From Streptococcus parasanguinis (GTDB lineage: Bacteria > Bacillota > Bacilli > Lactobacillales > Streptococcaceae): a stretch of DNA of 55,440 nt. This document shows, in pieces, positions 37,868 to 47,036 of this stretch. The notes below the pieces were generated by a model. The model did not search any database. It saw nothing but the letters and a program-made list of their open reading frames with translations, and was not told the origin of the DNA. A program made the position numbers and the translations under genes. The DNA is taken from contig NZ_JVEE01000020.1 of NCBI RefSeq assembly GCF_001073155.1, positions 1 to 55,440 on the forward strand, in the 5' to 3' direction. How positions within the stretch are numbered: position 1 is the first letter of the stretch; every line of letters begins with the position of its first letter.

Positions 37868-39352
37868 TTATTTACGATACAAGCGATCGTATTGGTAGAC
37901 AGGGTCCATAGTGACGTTGATACCGAGCTTGCGAAGGACATTCTTGTCTTCGTCTGTTAGCATCACGGTTGAGTGGGCTTCACTGCCTTTCAACTTGCCT
38001 AATTCTTGCATAGCAAGCTTAGCGTCTTCATTGGTCATAGCTGTAATGGCTAGGGCAATGAGGATCTCGTTTGAGTGAAGACGAGGGTTACGGCTACCCA
38101 AATGATTGATCTTCAAGCCTTGGATAGGTTGGACGTATTCTGGCTCGATTAATTTGGTTTCTTTATCAATATGTGCCAATTTCTTGATCGCATTGATCAA
38201 GAGGGCTGCGGTTGGGCCAAATAGATCAGAGGTTTTTCCGGTTACCATCTCGCCGTTTGGTAATTCAAGGGCCAAGGCTGGCTCACCTGTTTCTTCTTCT
38301 TTTTGGCGGGCAAGCACGGTCACTTTCCGATCATTTGGAGTAATCCCCAAATCATTCATCAAGAGCTCGATCTTCTTGACAGCTCCTTCACCGACACGCT
38401 CTGCTTTAACATCCAAAATGGTTTGGTAATAGCGACGGATGATTTCTTGTTGGGAAGCTTCAATCGCAGCGTCATTGTCCACAATGGCAAAGCCAACCAT
38501 GTTGACGCCCATGTCTGTTGGAGAAGCGTAAGGAGAGGTTCCTAAGATGCGTTCCAACATGCGCTTCAAGACAGGGAAGATTTCGATATCGCGGTTGTAA
38601 TTGACCGTTGTTTCCCCGTAGGTTTGGAGGTGGAAAGGATCGATCATATTGACATCGTCTAGATCTGCAGTCGCTGCTTCATAAGCCAAGTTAACTGGGT
38701 GGTGCAAAGGAAGATTCCATACTGGGAAGGTTTCAAACTTAGCATAACCGGATTTGATCCCATTTAATTGGTCATGGTACATATTGGACATACACGTTGC
38801 CAGCTTACCAGAACCAGGTCCAGGAGCTGTCACAACGACCAAATTGCGGCTAGTTTTGATGTAGTCATTTTTCCCCATTCCTTCAGGAGAGATGATGTGG
38901 TCCATATCAGTCGGATAGCCCTTGATCGGATAGTGGAGATAAGAGGCAATCCCGCTCTTGTCCAGTTGTTTGCGAAAGGCATCTGCTGCAGCTTGTCCAG
39001 CATATTGGGTGATGACGACAGAGCCTACAAAAATCCCCAATTCATTGAATTTGTCGATCAAACGCAGTACTTCTTGGTCATAAGAAATCCCTAGGTCCCC
39101 ACGGGCTTTTGAGTGCTCAATGTTGTTGGCGTTGATGGCAATGACAATTTCCACCTGGTCGCGCAATTCTTGGAGCAGCTTGATCTTATTGTCTGGTTCG
39201 TATCCAGGGAGGACACGAGCAGCGTGAAAGTCTTCTAACATCTTACCACCAAATTCAAGGTAGAGCTTGCCATCGAATTGGTTGATCCGCTCAATAATGT
39301 GGTCACGTTGCAAGTTCAAATACTTTTCAGAACTAAAAGCTTGTTTTTTCAT
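37868..39352 (-). CDS. DUF1846 domain protein
   Basis: A 494-residue protein of the large DUF1846 family common in Firmicutes. Recognisable parts are [13 protein letters not shown] near the N-terminus, [18 protein letters not shown] (a P-loop-like GPGSGKLAT) and the C-terminal [20 protein letters not shown]. Crystal structures of relatives exist, but the function is unclear; nucleotide binding is inferred from the loop. The start at 39352 has CAGGAG just upstream; an in-frame ATG 45 nt earlier is rejected. It is monocistronic. Confidence 0.88.
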   Translation of the reverse strand: MKKQAFSSEKYLNLQRDHIIERINQFDGKLYLEFGGKMLEDFHAARVLPGYEPDNKIKLLQELRDQVEIVIAINANNIEHSKARGDLGISYDQEVLRLIDKFNELGIFVGSVVITQYAGQAAADAFRKQLDKSGIASYLHYPIKGYPTDMDHIISPEGMGKNDYIKTSRNLVVVTAPGPGSGKLATCMSNMYHDQLNGIKSGYAKFETFPVWNLPLHHPVNLAYEAATADLDDVNMIDPFHLQTYGETTVNYNRDIEIFPVLKRMLERILGTSPYASPTDMGVNMVGFAIVDNDAAIEASQQEIIRRYYQTILDVKAERVGEGAVKKIELLMNDLGITPNDRKVTVLARQKEEETGEPALALELPNGEMVTGKTSDLFGPTAALLINAIKKLAHIDKETKLIEPEYVQPIQGLKINHLGSRNPRLHSNEILIALAITAMTNEDAKLAMQELGKLKGSEAHSTVMLTDEDKNVLRKLGINVTMDPVYQYDRLYRK

Positions 39353-39560
39353 GTAAAACTCCTGTATATAAGGGAAGGGGCTGCCATACGAATCCAAGGA
39401 TGAGTGTCCCGTTCCCTACCATTTCATTCTTTCATATTATATCAGAAAACAGATGGAAGATAAAATATTCTAAGATACTTTCCTAAGGGGAGTGTGGATG
39501 CCAAGGGACTCAATGGTGACTCACGCTGGAAAGTTTCAAAGAGAACCTTGTTTCCCCCCT

Positions 39561-39582
39561 AAAAAAGCCCCTTACGGGGCTT
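39561..39582 (-). terminator. Terminator after pepA
   Basis: Reading on the minus strand, GCCCC and GGGGC pair around a GTAA loop, followed by six T (complement of A at 39561-39566). Confidence 0.88.
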
Positions 39583-39596
39583 CAGATCGATGCTAC

Positions 39597-40661
39597 TTAA
39601 TAGTGTTTGATCAAATCAACTGTAGAGCGATCCAATTTCTTAACCAATGCTTGTAAGAAGGCTTGCGCTTGCAAGAAATCATCCATGGCATAGAGGGTTT
39701 GGTGAGAGTGGATGTAACGTGCACAGACACCAATGGTGGTTGATGGGACTCCACCATTCTTCAAGTGTGCTGCACCTGCATCGGTACCACCTTTGGCACA
39801 ATAGTATTGGAATTTGATGCCCGCTTCTTCAGCAGTAGTGAGCAAGAAATCTTTCATATTTGGTAGCATGATGTGACCTGGATCGTAGAAGCGAAGCAGT
39901 GTTCCTTCCCCAATCGCACCTTGGTCTCCAAAGACATCAGCTGCTGGCGAACAGTCTACAGCAAGGAAGATTTCAGGATCAAATTTAGTGGTTGAAGTGT
40001 GAGCTCCACGCAATCCCACTTCTTCTTGAACGTTGGCCCCTACATACAGTTCGTTGTTTAAGGCTTGTCCAGAAAGGTTCTTGGCCAATTCACTGACCAT
40101 CAAGACGCCGTAGCGGTTATCCCATGCTTTTGAGATGACGTTTTTACCATTAGCAGTGAGAATCGCAGAGCTATCTGGGACCAAAGTATCTCCAGGACGG
40201 ACCCCATAGCTTTCAGCTTCGGCTTTAGAGCTAAAGCCAGCATCAAAGACGATGTCGCTAATGGCAGGTACGGTTGGTCCACCTGTTCCACGTGTCAAAT
40301 GAGGAGGAACAGATCCTGAAATAGCAGGGTATTCACGTCCGTCACGTGTAAAGAGTTTGAAGCGTTGGCTGCTGACGACCATCGGGTTCCAACCTCCGAT
40401 TGGGACAACGCGGAAAGTTCCGTCAGCTTTGATTTCGCTAATCATAAAACCAACTTCGTCCATGTGAGCAGCTACTAAGATACGAGGAGCATCGGCAGCT
40501 GTTGAGTGTTTGACACCAAAGATCCCACCGAGACCATCTGTTACGATTTCGTCCACATGAGGGGTCAATTGTTGGCGTAAATAATCCCGTACAGGAGCTT
40601 CATGACCTGAGATAGCAGGGATTTCAGTTACTTCTTTGATTTTAGAAAATAAATCAGTCAT
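39597..40661 (-). CDS. pepA: Glutamyl aminopeptidase (M42 family)
   Basis: A 354-residue metallo-aminopeptidase that removes N-terminal acidic residues from peptides. Metal ligands and the catalytic centre appear in AAHMDEVGFM, WDNRYG, QEEVGLRGA, DCSP and the C-terminal HSHQTLYAMDD. It probably supplies acidic amino acids in the cytosol. A good start is ATG at 40661, with AGAAGG just upstream. It is divergent from the DUF4651 gene. Confidence 0.94.
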   Translation of the reverse strand: MTDLFSKIKEVTEIPAISGHEAPVRDYLRQQLTPHVDEIVTDGLGGIFGVKHSTAADAPRILVAAHMDEVGFMISEIKADGTFRVVPIGGWNPMVVSSQRFKLFTRDGREYPAISGSVPPHLTRGTGGPTVPAISDIVFDAGFSSKAEAESYGVRPGDTLVPDSSAILTANGKNVISKAWDNRYGVLMVSELAKNLSGQALNNELYVGANVQEEVGLRGAHTSTTKFDPEIFLAVDCSPAADVFGDQGAIGEGTLLRFYDPGHIMLPNMKDFLLTTAEEAGIKFQYYCAKGGTDAGAAHLKNGGVPSTTIGVCARYIHSHQTLYAMDDFLQAQAFLQALVKKLDRSTVDLIKHY

Positions 40662-40767
40662 AGGTTACCTTCTTTCTGATGCTATTTTATCACTTTTTCT
40701 ACAAGGATGGTAGCGTTATTATGGAAATCAGTCTCTAAAAGCGGAGGGAGAGATCCAGCCTAGACCG

Positions 40768-40796
40768 TTGTCCCTCTGCTTATTTTGTGTTACAAT
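40768..40796 (+). promoter_or_regulatory. Promoter of a leaderless gene
   Basis: TTGTCC (40768-40773) and TACAAT (40791-40796) are separated by 17 nt. The expected start site is near 40803, at the ATG at 40804. No ribosome site is visible. Confidence 0.7.
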
Positions 40797-40803
40797 AGGC
40801 ACT

Positions 40804-41094
40804 ATGAAAGCTAAAAAAATTATTTTGTCTAGTCTGGCTGTAGCAAGTGCAGGAGCCCTTGCGGCCGGTGTTTATAAAATTGCCAAAGATCAAAAGCGTC
40901 TCCGTACCCAAGAAGAATTGGTAGCAGAAGTACGGGAGCAAATGGAAGCCATGGGAAGGATTGCGACCCTGTACGTGGAACTCTACGAGTCGAGTGAAGA
41001 GCGCTTAGTAGGTGGTGTCATTTTTGAAGATGAGCGCCATTACCGCTTTGTCTATGAGGATGGTCTCTTGCATTATGAAGAGGAAAAACTATGA
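40804..41094 (+). CDS. DUF4651 protein
   Basis: A 96-residue protein with an N-terminal hydrophobic segment (IILSSLAVASAGALAAGVY, about 5-23) that suggests membrane anchoring or a signal, then a short charged helix and a C-terminal strand-rich part (GVIFEDERHYRFVYEDGLLHYEEEKL). It resembles DUF4651 of streptococci; function unknown. The start at 40804 is supported by the promoter position, which leaves almost no leader. An open frame to 40768 is in the promoter. It overlaps the thioredoxin gene by 4 nt. Confidence 0.8.
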   Translation: MKAKKIILSSLAVASAGALAAGVYKIAKDQKRLRTQEELVAEVREQMEAMGRIATLYVELYESSEERLVGGVIFEDERHYRFVYEDGLLHYEEEKL

Positions 41095-41408
41095 TTATAC
41101 CGAGTTCTATAGAAGAAATTGCTTCATATGTAGAGCAAGAGGGCAAGAAAGTGTTTGTCTTTTCAGCAGATTGGTGTGGGGATTGTCGTTACCTCAAGCC
41201 TTTTTTGCCGGAGATTGAGACTGAAAATCCTGAATTTACCTTTATCTTGATTGACAGAGATGCCTATATGGATCTGGCGAAAGTCTGGGATGTTTATGGG
41301 ATCCCTAGTTTGGTGGTTCTGGAAAAGGATAAGGAAATCGGTCGGTTTGTCAATCGGGATCGGAAAACCAAAGCGCAGATTACAGCATTCTTAGCAGGAT
41401 TAAAATAG
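41091..41408 (+). CDS. Thioredoxin-family protein
   Basis: A 105-residue thioredoxin-fold protein. The active-site motif is WCGDC (in VFSADWCGDCRYLKP, about 22-36), not the usual WCGPC, and the cis-proline loop is GIPSLVV. It probably reduces or exchanges disulfides in the cytosol. The ATG at 41091 overlaps the previous gene (ATGA), so it is translated from the same mRNA. It is not the main thioredoxin by its motif. Confidence 0.88.
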   Translation: MIIPSSIEEIASYVEQEGKKVFVFSADWCGDCRYLKPFLPEIETENPEFTFILIDRDAYMDLAKVWDVYGIPSLVVLEKDKEIGRFVNRDRKTKAQITAFLAGLK

Positions 41409-41417
41409 GAGAAAATC

Positions 41418-42044
41418 ATGATTGTAACATACAACAAAGAACAAGTCGGCGATGTCTTGATGCTGACCTTGAAAAATAGTGGAGATGCAAAGCTCGCGGT
41501 GGAGAGAAAAGGAAAAGTGGCTCGCGTTTACCGTGAGGACAACCAAGAAACCGTTGCCTGGAATATCTTTGATGCCTCATCTTTCTTCGCCATCGAAGGC
41601 AAGTGTCAAGTCTTTTTGACAGATGAGCAAGTGGATCGTTTGAACCAAGAATTGGAAAGAGAAGGCTTCGCAGAACGTTTGGTCAACGATCGGGAACCAA
41701 AATTTGTGGTGGGCGAAATCCTTGAAATGGTGGCCCATCCAGATAGTGACCACTTGAATATCTGCCAAGTAGCAGTTGGACCAGATAAGACGGTTCAGAT
41801 CGTAGCAGGCGCTCCAAATGCGCGGGTGGGTCTAAAGACCATTGTCGCTCTTCCAGGTGCTATGATGCCGGATGGCAGCTTGATTTTCCCTGGGGCCCTT
41901 CGTGGAGAAAAAAGTTATGGCATGATGTGCAGTCCGCGTGAATTGCACTTGCCAAATGCTCCTCAAAAACGAGGCATTATTGAATTGGATGACGCAGAAG
42001 TAGCAGGGACACCATTTGATCCTGCTCGTCACTGGAACGAATAA
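41418..42044 (+). CDS. YtpR-family tRNA-binding domain protein
   Basis: A 208-residue protein with an N-terminal DUF4479 domain (about 1-85) and a tRNA-binding OB fold (about 90-200: FVVGEILEMVAHPDSDHLNICQV, AGAPNARVG, SYGMMCSPREL). The second part is the fold at the N-terminus of phenylalanyl-tRNA synthetase beta. Its role is not established. AGGAGAAAATC precedes the ATG. It ends the DUF4651-thioredoxin-YtpR operon. Confidence 0.88.
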   Translation: MIVTYNKEQVGDVLMLTLKNSGDAKLAVERKGKVARVYREDNQETVAWNIFDASSFFAIEGKCQVFLTDEQVDRLNQELEREGFAERLVNDREPKFVVGEILEMVAHPDSDHLNICQVAVGPDKTVQIVAGAPNARVGLKTIVALPGAMMPDGSLIFPGALRGEKSYGMMCSPRELHLPNAPQKRGIIELDDAEVAGTPFDPARHWNE

Positions 42045-42051
42045 AGAGAAG

Positions 42052-42083
42052 AATCTAGGATGTTTTGAATCCTAGATTTTTTT
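42052..42083 (+). terminator. Terminator after the YtpR gene
   Basis: AATCTAGGAT and ATCCTAGATT pair over 10 bp with a 7-nt loop, then seven T. Confidence 0.9.
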
Positions 42084-42121
42084 GATGATTTTGATTTGCT
42101 ACCTCCATTTTTTGAAATTTT

Positions 42122-42129
42122 TTCGAATA
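42122..42129 (+). promoter_or_regulatory. SigX (ComX) competence box before ssbB
   Basis: TTCGAATA preceded by a T tract, 19 nt before the ssbB start. It has the same variant core as the comY box at 27187. Confidence 0.82.
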
Positions 42130-42148
42130 AATAGATAGGAGGTAAATG

Positions 42149-42544
42149 ATGTATAATAAAGTTATTTTAATCGGTCGCCTGGTGGCGGCCCCAGAATTGC
42201 ATAAAACCAGCACAGACAAATCCGTTGCCCGAGTGACCGTTGCGGTCAATCGTCGCTACAAGGACCAAAACGGGGAGCGAGAGACTGATTTTGTCAATGT
42301 CGTTGTCTGGGGGAAATTGGCTGAAACCATGGCTAGTTATGCCAGCAAAGGGAGCCTGATCTCTTTGGATGGAGAGATTCGGACGCGCCGCTACGAGAAA
42401 AATGGGGTCATGCAGTATGTGACAGAGGTCCTCTGCCAAAGTTTTCAGTTGCTAGAGAGCCGCGCTCAGCGAGCGATGCGTGAAAATGGTGGAACGGGAG
42501 ATTTAGCCGATATCATCTTAGAAGAAGAAGATCTTCCCTTTTAG
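42149..42544 (+). CDS. ssbB: SsbB, competence-induced single-strand DNA-binding protein
   Basis: A 131-residue SSB with the OB fold at about 1-105 (YNKVILIGRLVAAPEL, then FVNVVVWGKLAETMASY and GSLISLDGEI) and the acidic tip DLPF that contacts partner proteins. It is shorter than the 150-170-residue housekeeping Ssb, as for SsbB (CilA) that protects incoming DNA. The ATG at 42149 is 6 nt from AGGAGG; an adjacent ATG at 42146 is nearer. A SigX-type box lies just before it. Confidence 0.92.
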   Translation: MYNKVILIGRLVAAPELHKTSTDKSVARVTVAVNRRYKDQNGERETDFVNVVVWGKLAETMASYASKGSLISLDGEIRTRRYEKNGVMQYVTEVLCQSFQLLESRAQRAMRENGGTGDLADIILEEEDLPF

Positions 42545-42555
42545 GATCAAAAAAG

Positions 42556-42587
42556 AAAGCTGGTTCGTTTATAGACCAGCTTTTTTG
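42556..42587 (+). terminator. Terminator after ssbB
   Basis: AAAGCTGGT and ACCAGCTTT pair over 9 bp around a 10-nt loop, ending in six T. Confidence 0.88.
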
Positions 42588-42673
42588 ATACTTGCTAGGG
42601 ATTTCATTCGGGAACAAGTCTTTTAAAAATAAATCAAAAATATGCATCTGTACAATAAAAGCCAGCACTTTTC

Positions 42674-42701
42674 TTGAAAAAGTAGTAAAATAAAGTAATA
42701 T
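42674..42701 (+). promoter_or_regulatory. levQ promoter
   Basis: TTGAAA (42674-42679) and TAATAT (42696-42701) with a 16-nt spacer, about 31 nt before the start codon. Confidence 0.55.
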
Positions 42702-42732
42702 ATATTCAAAATTTTCAGAAAAGGAACGGAGT

Positions 42733-43716
42733 TTGAAGAGGAAAGAAGAAAGAAAAGAACTGTTAAAATGGCTGATAAAACGGGTTCTACTGGTGATTCC
42801 AGTGGCCTGCATCCTCTTGTGGATCTATGCTGTTTGTCAAACCAGTAGCATGAAGGGACAGACCAAGATCGGTGTCACCTATATGACCATGAACAATGAG
42901 TTCTATAAAAGTATTCATTCGGAAATTAGTCGAATTGCTGATGAGAAAGGAGCTCTTGTATCTGTTCGAGATCCAGAATTGGACGAAAAAAGGCAGAGCC
43001 AGCAGATCGATGATTTTTGCGCTCAAAAAGTAAATGTGATTGTGATTAATCCGGTCAAGGGGGATAGTCAGCCCATTTTAAGGGCTCTTAAAAAAGCTAG
43101 AAAACAAGGAATTAAGATCATTGCAGTTGATACCCAGCTGAAGCATTTTAAGCCGGATGCCAGCATTGTCTCCGACAACTACCAAGCAGGAGTCTTGATT
43201 GCGAAAGAGCTGATGAAACGCTCTTCAAATGCTCGGATCCTTCTCTTGGAGCACAATGGGACTGTTTCGGCAGATACGCGGATTCAGGGATTTAAGGATA
43301 CCATCAAAGGACATGGATCTTATGAGATCATCTCGGAACTTGAAACCAAGGGGCAGACGGAGATCGCCATGCCGGCTGTCCGTAAGTTCTTGCAGTCAGG
43401 GGGGAATGTTGATACACTAGTTGCCCTAAATGACCGCTCGGCTATAGGAGCTTTAGCAGCGATCAAGGAGCAAGGAATCACTCATCCCATTGCGATTTAT
43501 GGGATCGATGGCTCACCAGATATGAAAGCCTTGCTACACTCGACAGATGATGTCGTGGGAACAGTTGCCCAGTCTCCGTTGAAGATGGGAGACCGCGTGA
43601 TGGAGGTCATCCAAGATATGGCTGATGGGAAGAGCTACCAAAAAGAAATAACCATTCCGGTTCAAATGATGACAAAGGAAAACATCGATCAATTTGATGT
43701 GAATGGGTGGCAGTAA
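42733..43716 (+). CDS. levQ: LevQ-like sugar-binding protein of a four-component sensor
   Basis: A 327-residue membrane-anchored periplasmic-binding-protein fold of the RbsB/LacI type. A hydrophobic anchor (about 14-31) follows a charged N-terminus, then KIGVTYMTMNNEFYKSIHSEI and INPVKGDSQPILRALKKA and IYGIDGSPDMKAL. It binds sugar outside the cell and passes a signal to the sensor kinase encoded next. By gene order it corresponds to LevQ of the LevQRST system of S. mutans. The start is TTG at 42733 with AAAGGAACGGAG upstream. It overlaps the kinase gene by one base. Confidence 0.85.
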   Translation: MKRKEERKELLKWLIKRVLLVIPVACILLWIYAVCQTSSMKGQTKIGVTYMTMNNEFYKSIHSEISRIADEKGALVSVRDPELDEKRQSQQIDDFCAQKVNVIVINPVKGDSQPILRALKKARKQGIKIIAVDTQLKHFKPDASIVSDNYQAGVLIAKELMKRSSNARILLLEHNGTVSADTRIQGFKDTIKGHGSYEIISELETKGQTEIAMPAVRKFLQSGGNVDTLVALNDRSAIGALAAIKEQGITHPIAIYGIDGSPDMKALLHSTDDVVGTVAQSPLKMGDRVMEVIQDMADGKSYQKEITIPVQMMTKENIDQFDVNGWQ

Positions 43717-45032
43717 TGAGAAAATTTAGAGGTGTGAGATACAGTTTAGCCATTCTGATGGTCGTGAATTTTATCGCTGTGATGCTCAACAGTATCATCT
43801 ATCTTCAAGCAACCAACTATATCATTGCCCAACGACAAGCTTCTCTATTAGTAGAACGCTTAGAGCGCATTCCTTTTGCGCCCTCTACAACTTTTTGGTT
43901 GTCTGCACTCTTATTTGCTGGGATTGCCTTGATTTCCATGAGTCGTTATCGGTCTCAAACGAGTCGATGGTCCATTTTTGATAAGTGGAATATTCTGGAG
44001 ATCCTCCTGATGTTGCTCTTGATGTGGGTCCAAAATGTAGCTTATAACGGGCTCATTCTCTTGGTTTTTGCAGATATCTTCTATGGTTCCAAAGAGTTGA
44101 ATACCAAGCGAGATCGCAGGTATTGGTTTGCGTTTATCCTAGTAAGTTTCTTGATGCTTCTTGTGACCAATTCAGACGTCTTTTCGCTTTTCTTTCCGAT
44201 TCCTTCTCTTGATGTCTATATTCATTTTTACCCCGCCTCTATCCGGATTCTGGCCTTTTTCTTAAAGAATTCTCTCTATGCCTTGAATATGGTGCTCTTC
44301 ATTATTTCGCTTTTGTTCTATATTATGAATGTTCTTGCGGAAAACCACGAAGTGGAAGAAGAGTTGGCCATGGTTTCGAAGGTCAATACGGAGTTGAACA
44401 ACTATATGGCCTTGTCTGAGAAGATTGCAGAAGATCGGGAGCGCAAGCGGATTGCTCGGGAGATTCACGATACCTTGGGGCACGCGCTAACAGGGATATC
44501 AGCTGGCTTGGATGCCGTTGGGGTTTTGATTGATATTGATCCAAATCGGGCAAAAGAGCAGGTAAAAAGTGTATCAGAAGTGGTTCGTGAAGGGATCCAG
44601 GATGTGAGGGGCTCTCTCAATCGCCTCCGTCCAGGTGCCCTTGAGGGACGAACTCTCAAAGATGCTTTGGAAAAGATGATCCGCGAGTACCAGACACTTT
44701 CCAATTTGCAGGTTGATTTACACTATGAATGGGTCGATGTCGATATGGACGTCATGATTGAAGATACGATCTTTCGTGTGATCCAGGAGTCTATGACCAA
44801 TGCGGTTCGCCACGGTCATGCTAGCCGGATGAGCCTTCATTTTTTTGAGGATGAAGAAGATTACCTGATCGAGTTGCAGGACAATGGGGTTGGGTTTGAA
44901 ACCTTGACCTATGGCTATGGACTCAAGCAGATGATGGAACGAATTTCCATCCTAGGAGGACAGCTTCAATTTGAAAGCCGCGATGGATTTTTCACGCGCG
45001 TCAGTTTACCGAAATATAAAGAAGGGAGATAG
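43716..45032 (+). CDS. levS: LevS-like sensor histidine kinase
   Basis: A 438-residue NarL-partner kinase with about six N-terminal membrane helices (roughly 10-205), a coiled region, and the HisKA_3 motif RKRIAREIHDTLGHALTGI (phosphoacceptor histidine in EIHDTLGH). The ATPase domain holds VIQESMTNAVRHGHA and ELQDNGVGF. It senses carbohydrate together with LevQ and LevT and phosphorylates LevR. The ATG at 43716 is used (TAATG overlap with levQ); an earlier in-frame GTG is inside levQ. Confidence 0.9.
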   Translation: MRKFRGVRYSLAILMVVNFIAVMLNSIIYLQATNYIIAQRQASLLVERLERIPFAPSTTFWLSALLFAGIALISMSRYRSQTSRWSIFDKWNILEILLMLLLMWVQNVAYNGLILLVFADIFYGSKELNTKRDRRYWFAFILVSFLMLLVTNSDVFSLFFPIPSLDVYIHFYPASIRILAFFLKNSLYALNMVLFIISLLFYIMNVLAENHEVEEELAMVSKVNTELNNYMALSEKIAEDRERKRIAREIHDTLGHALTGISAGLDAVGVLIDIDPNRAKEQVKSVSEVVREGIQDVRGSLNRLRPGALEGRTLKDALEKMIREYQTLSNLQVDLHYEWVDVDMDVMIEDTIFRVIQESMTNAVRHGHASRMSLHFFEDEEDYLIELQDNGVGFETLTYGYGLKQMMERISILGGQLQFESRDGFFTRVSLPKYKEGR

Positions 45033-45034
45033 AG

Positions 45035-45721
45035 ATGGTGATAAAAGTAATGGTGGCAGATGACCAGGCCTTGATTCGAGAATCTCTGAAAATTATTTTG
45101 TCAGCCCACCCCGATATCGAAGTGGTGGCCACAGTGGAAGATGGGAATCACGTCTTGTCGAGCATTCCACAGACACATCCGGATCTGATCTTAATGGATA
45201 TTCGGATGCCAGGCATGGATGGAGTTTTGGCGACAAAAGAAGTCAAAGAGCACTATCCGGATATCAAAATTATTATTTTGACAACTTTTGATGATGATGA
45301 GTTTATCTATAGTGCGCTCAAGTATGGTGCTTCAGGCTATCTCTTAAAGGGAGCCTCGACAGACGAGCTTTATGAAGCGATTAAGGTGGTGTATCAAGGT
45401 GGAGCCATGATCAATCCGAATATCGCTAGTAAAGTCTTTCAAATTTTTTCACAAATGGCCAAATCCAACTTCTCTATTGCTGTAGATGAGGACAATGTCA
45501 AGGATTTGAGCACGACGGAATGGCGCATTATCCAAGAGGTCGGCTATGGGGAGTCCAATAAAGAAATTGCGGCCAAACTTTTCTTGTCAGAAGGAACCGT
45601 GCGCAATTACTTATCAACGATTTTGGCGAAATTAAACCTACGAGATCGAACGCAATTAGCGATCTGGTCAGTCCAAACAGGAGTGACGAGACGTGATTTT
45701 TCTAAAGGAAATACAGAATGA
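45035..45721 (+). CDS. levR: LevR-like NarL-family response regulator
   Basis: A 228-residue regulator with an N-terminal receiver domain (MVADDQALIRESLK, phospho-aspartate in DLILMDIRMPG, lysine in YLLKGA) and a C-terminal LuxR-type helix-turn-helix (GYGESNKEIAAKLFLSEGTVRNYLSTIL). Three nt after levS, with AAGGGAGA upstream. It would activate the levDEFGX operon downstream through the TGACA-type sites at 47037-47099. The target of binding is inferred. Confidence 0.9.
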   Translation: MVIKVMVADDQALIRESLKIILSAHPDIEVVATVEDGNHVLSSIPQTHPDLILMDIRMPGMDGVLATKEVKEHYPDIKIIILTTFDDDEFIYSALKYGASGYLLKGASTDELYEAIKVVYQGGAMINPNIASKVFQIFSQMAKSNFSIAVDEDNVKDLSTTEWRIIQEVGYGESNKEIAAKLFLSEGTVRNYLSTILAKLNLRDRTQLAIWSVQTGVTRRDFSKGNTE

Positions 45722-47016
45722 AATTGAAGCGAAAGCATCTTTGTTGGGGGATTGGTCTCCTTGTTGTGCTCTGTGTGAGCGCGGGTTTTTATTGGTGGAA
45801 ACAGCAACCGACCGTCCTCCATATCGGCGTTTATGCAGGTTCTAGCTGGGATGTGCCGACCAGTCAACGTTCCCATGCCTTGGATCGTGCGATTCAAAAA
45901 TTTGAAAAATCCCATCCCCACGTTCGTGTAGAGTATGAAAATGGGATTCCTCAGTCGGATTATTCTGACTGGCTCTCCGAAAAGATTGTCTCAGGAAAGA
46001 CGCCGGATGTGTTTATGGTCTCTGAGCAAGATCTTTCTTTATTAGCAGCGCGAGGCGTATTAGAAAAGTTAAACGGCTATATGGATCGAAAAGATCAAGC
46101 TGCCTTTTATCCCGTTGCCTTTGAATCCGGTGTCTATCAGGGGCAAACCTATGCCTTACCTTATGAAAGTAATCCGATTTTGATGTGTGTCAATAAAGAT
46201 CTCTTGGATAAAGAAGGCATCGCGGTTCCCAAAGAAGGTTGGACCCTTGAAGAGTTCTATACGATTTGCAAGAAACTAACCAAAGATACCAATGGGGATG
46301 GGCAATTGGACCAATTTGGGAGTACAGAATACACCTGGAAAGAAGCCTTGGCGGCAAATGGAGGTCATCTCTTCCAAGGTGGCATGCTCAAGCTCACGGC
46401 TCCAGAAGTCAAAGAGTCTCTGACTTTTCTGCAAAAATTGGAAGATCTAAATAAAAATTACAAGGTGAGCTCTAAAGATTTTGACCAGGGAAAAGTCGCC
46501 TTCTATCCCATGACCTTAGCCCAATATCGGACCTATAAACCGTATCCCTACCACGTTTCTAAATATTCAAACTTTACCTGGACCTGTATCCCGATGCCTG
46601 CTAAGTCAAAAACGACCAAGGCAACCTTGGTCACGACGACTTCTTTTGCTATGTCAGCTCGAAGTTCTCATTCCAAGTTGGCTTGGGAATTGATGCAACT
46701 CTTAACAGAGGATCCAGACATTCAACAAACCCTTTTTGCCCAATCCCAAGGGATCTCCGTCATGCCACAGGTCGTCAAGAGTCGCTCTAGTAAAGACCTT
46801 CTGCAGGTGGATGATTTTGGAACGGATTCCTTGACCAATCAGACCTTGAACCGCATCATGGAACAAGCTGTTGAAAGTAGTCCAAAAAATGTCTCAAAAG
46901 AGGTGTTAGAAAAGCTAGACTACTTGATCGGCAATGCCTTGCGCGATCAGGATGTCGAGAACCGCTTGCCTCAAATTCAGAGGGAGATTGAAAGTAGTCT
47001 ACAGGTAGGAGTTTAG
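45718..47016 (+). CDS. levT: LevT-like extracellular solute-binding protein
   Basis: A 432-residue family-1 substrate-binding protein with an N-terminal anchor (about 8-22, no lipobox cysteine), then SSWDVPTSQRSHALDRAIQKF and DVFMVSEQDLSLLAARG and the DTNGDGQLDQFG calcium-like loop. Together with LevQ it probably provides the carbohydrate-binding part of the sensor rather than feeding an ABC importer, as no permease is near. The ATG overlaps levR by 4 nt. It ends the levQSRT operon. Confidence 0.85.
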   Translation: MKLKRKHLCWGIGLLVVLCVSAGFYWWKQQPTVLHIGVYAGSSWDVPTSQRSHALDRAIQKFEKSHPHVRVEYENGIPQSDYSDWLSEKIVSGKTPDVFMVSEQDLSLLAARGVLEKLNGYMDRKDQAAFYPVAFESGVYQGQTYALPYESNPILMCVNKDLLDKEGIAVPKEGWTLEEFYTICKKLTKDTNGDGQLDQFGSTEYTWKEALAANGGHLFQGGMLKLTAPEVKESLTFLQKLEDLNKNYKVSSKDFDQGKVAFYPMTLAQYRTYKPYPYHVSKYSNFTWTCIPMPAKSKTTKATLVTTTSFAMSARSSHSKLAWELMQLLTEDPDIQQTLFAQSQGISVMPQVVKSRSSKDLLQVDDFGTDSLTNQTLNRIMEQAVESSPKNVSKEVLEKLDYLIGNALRDQDVENRLPQIQREIESSLQVGV

Positions 47017-47036
47017 AGTAAAATAAGATGGCATTT

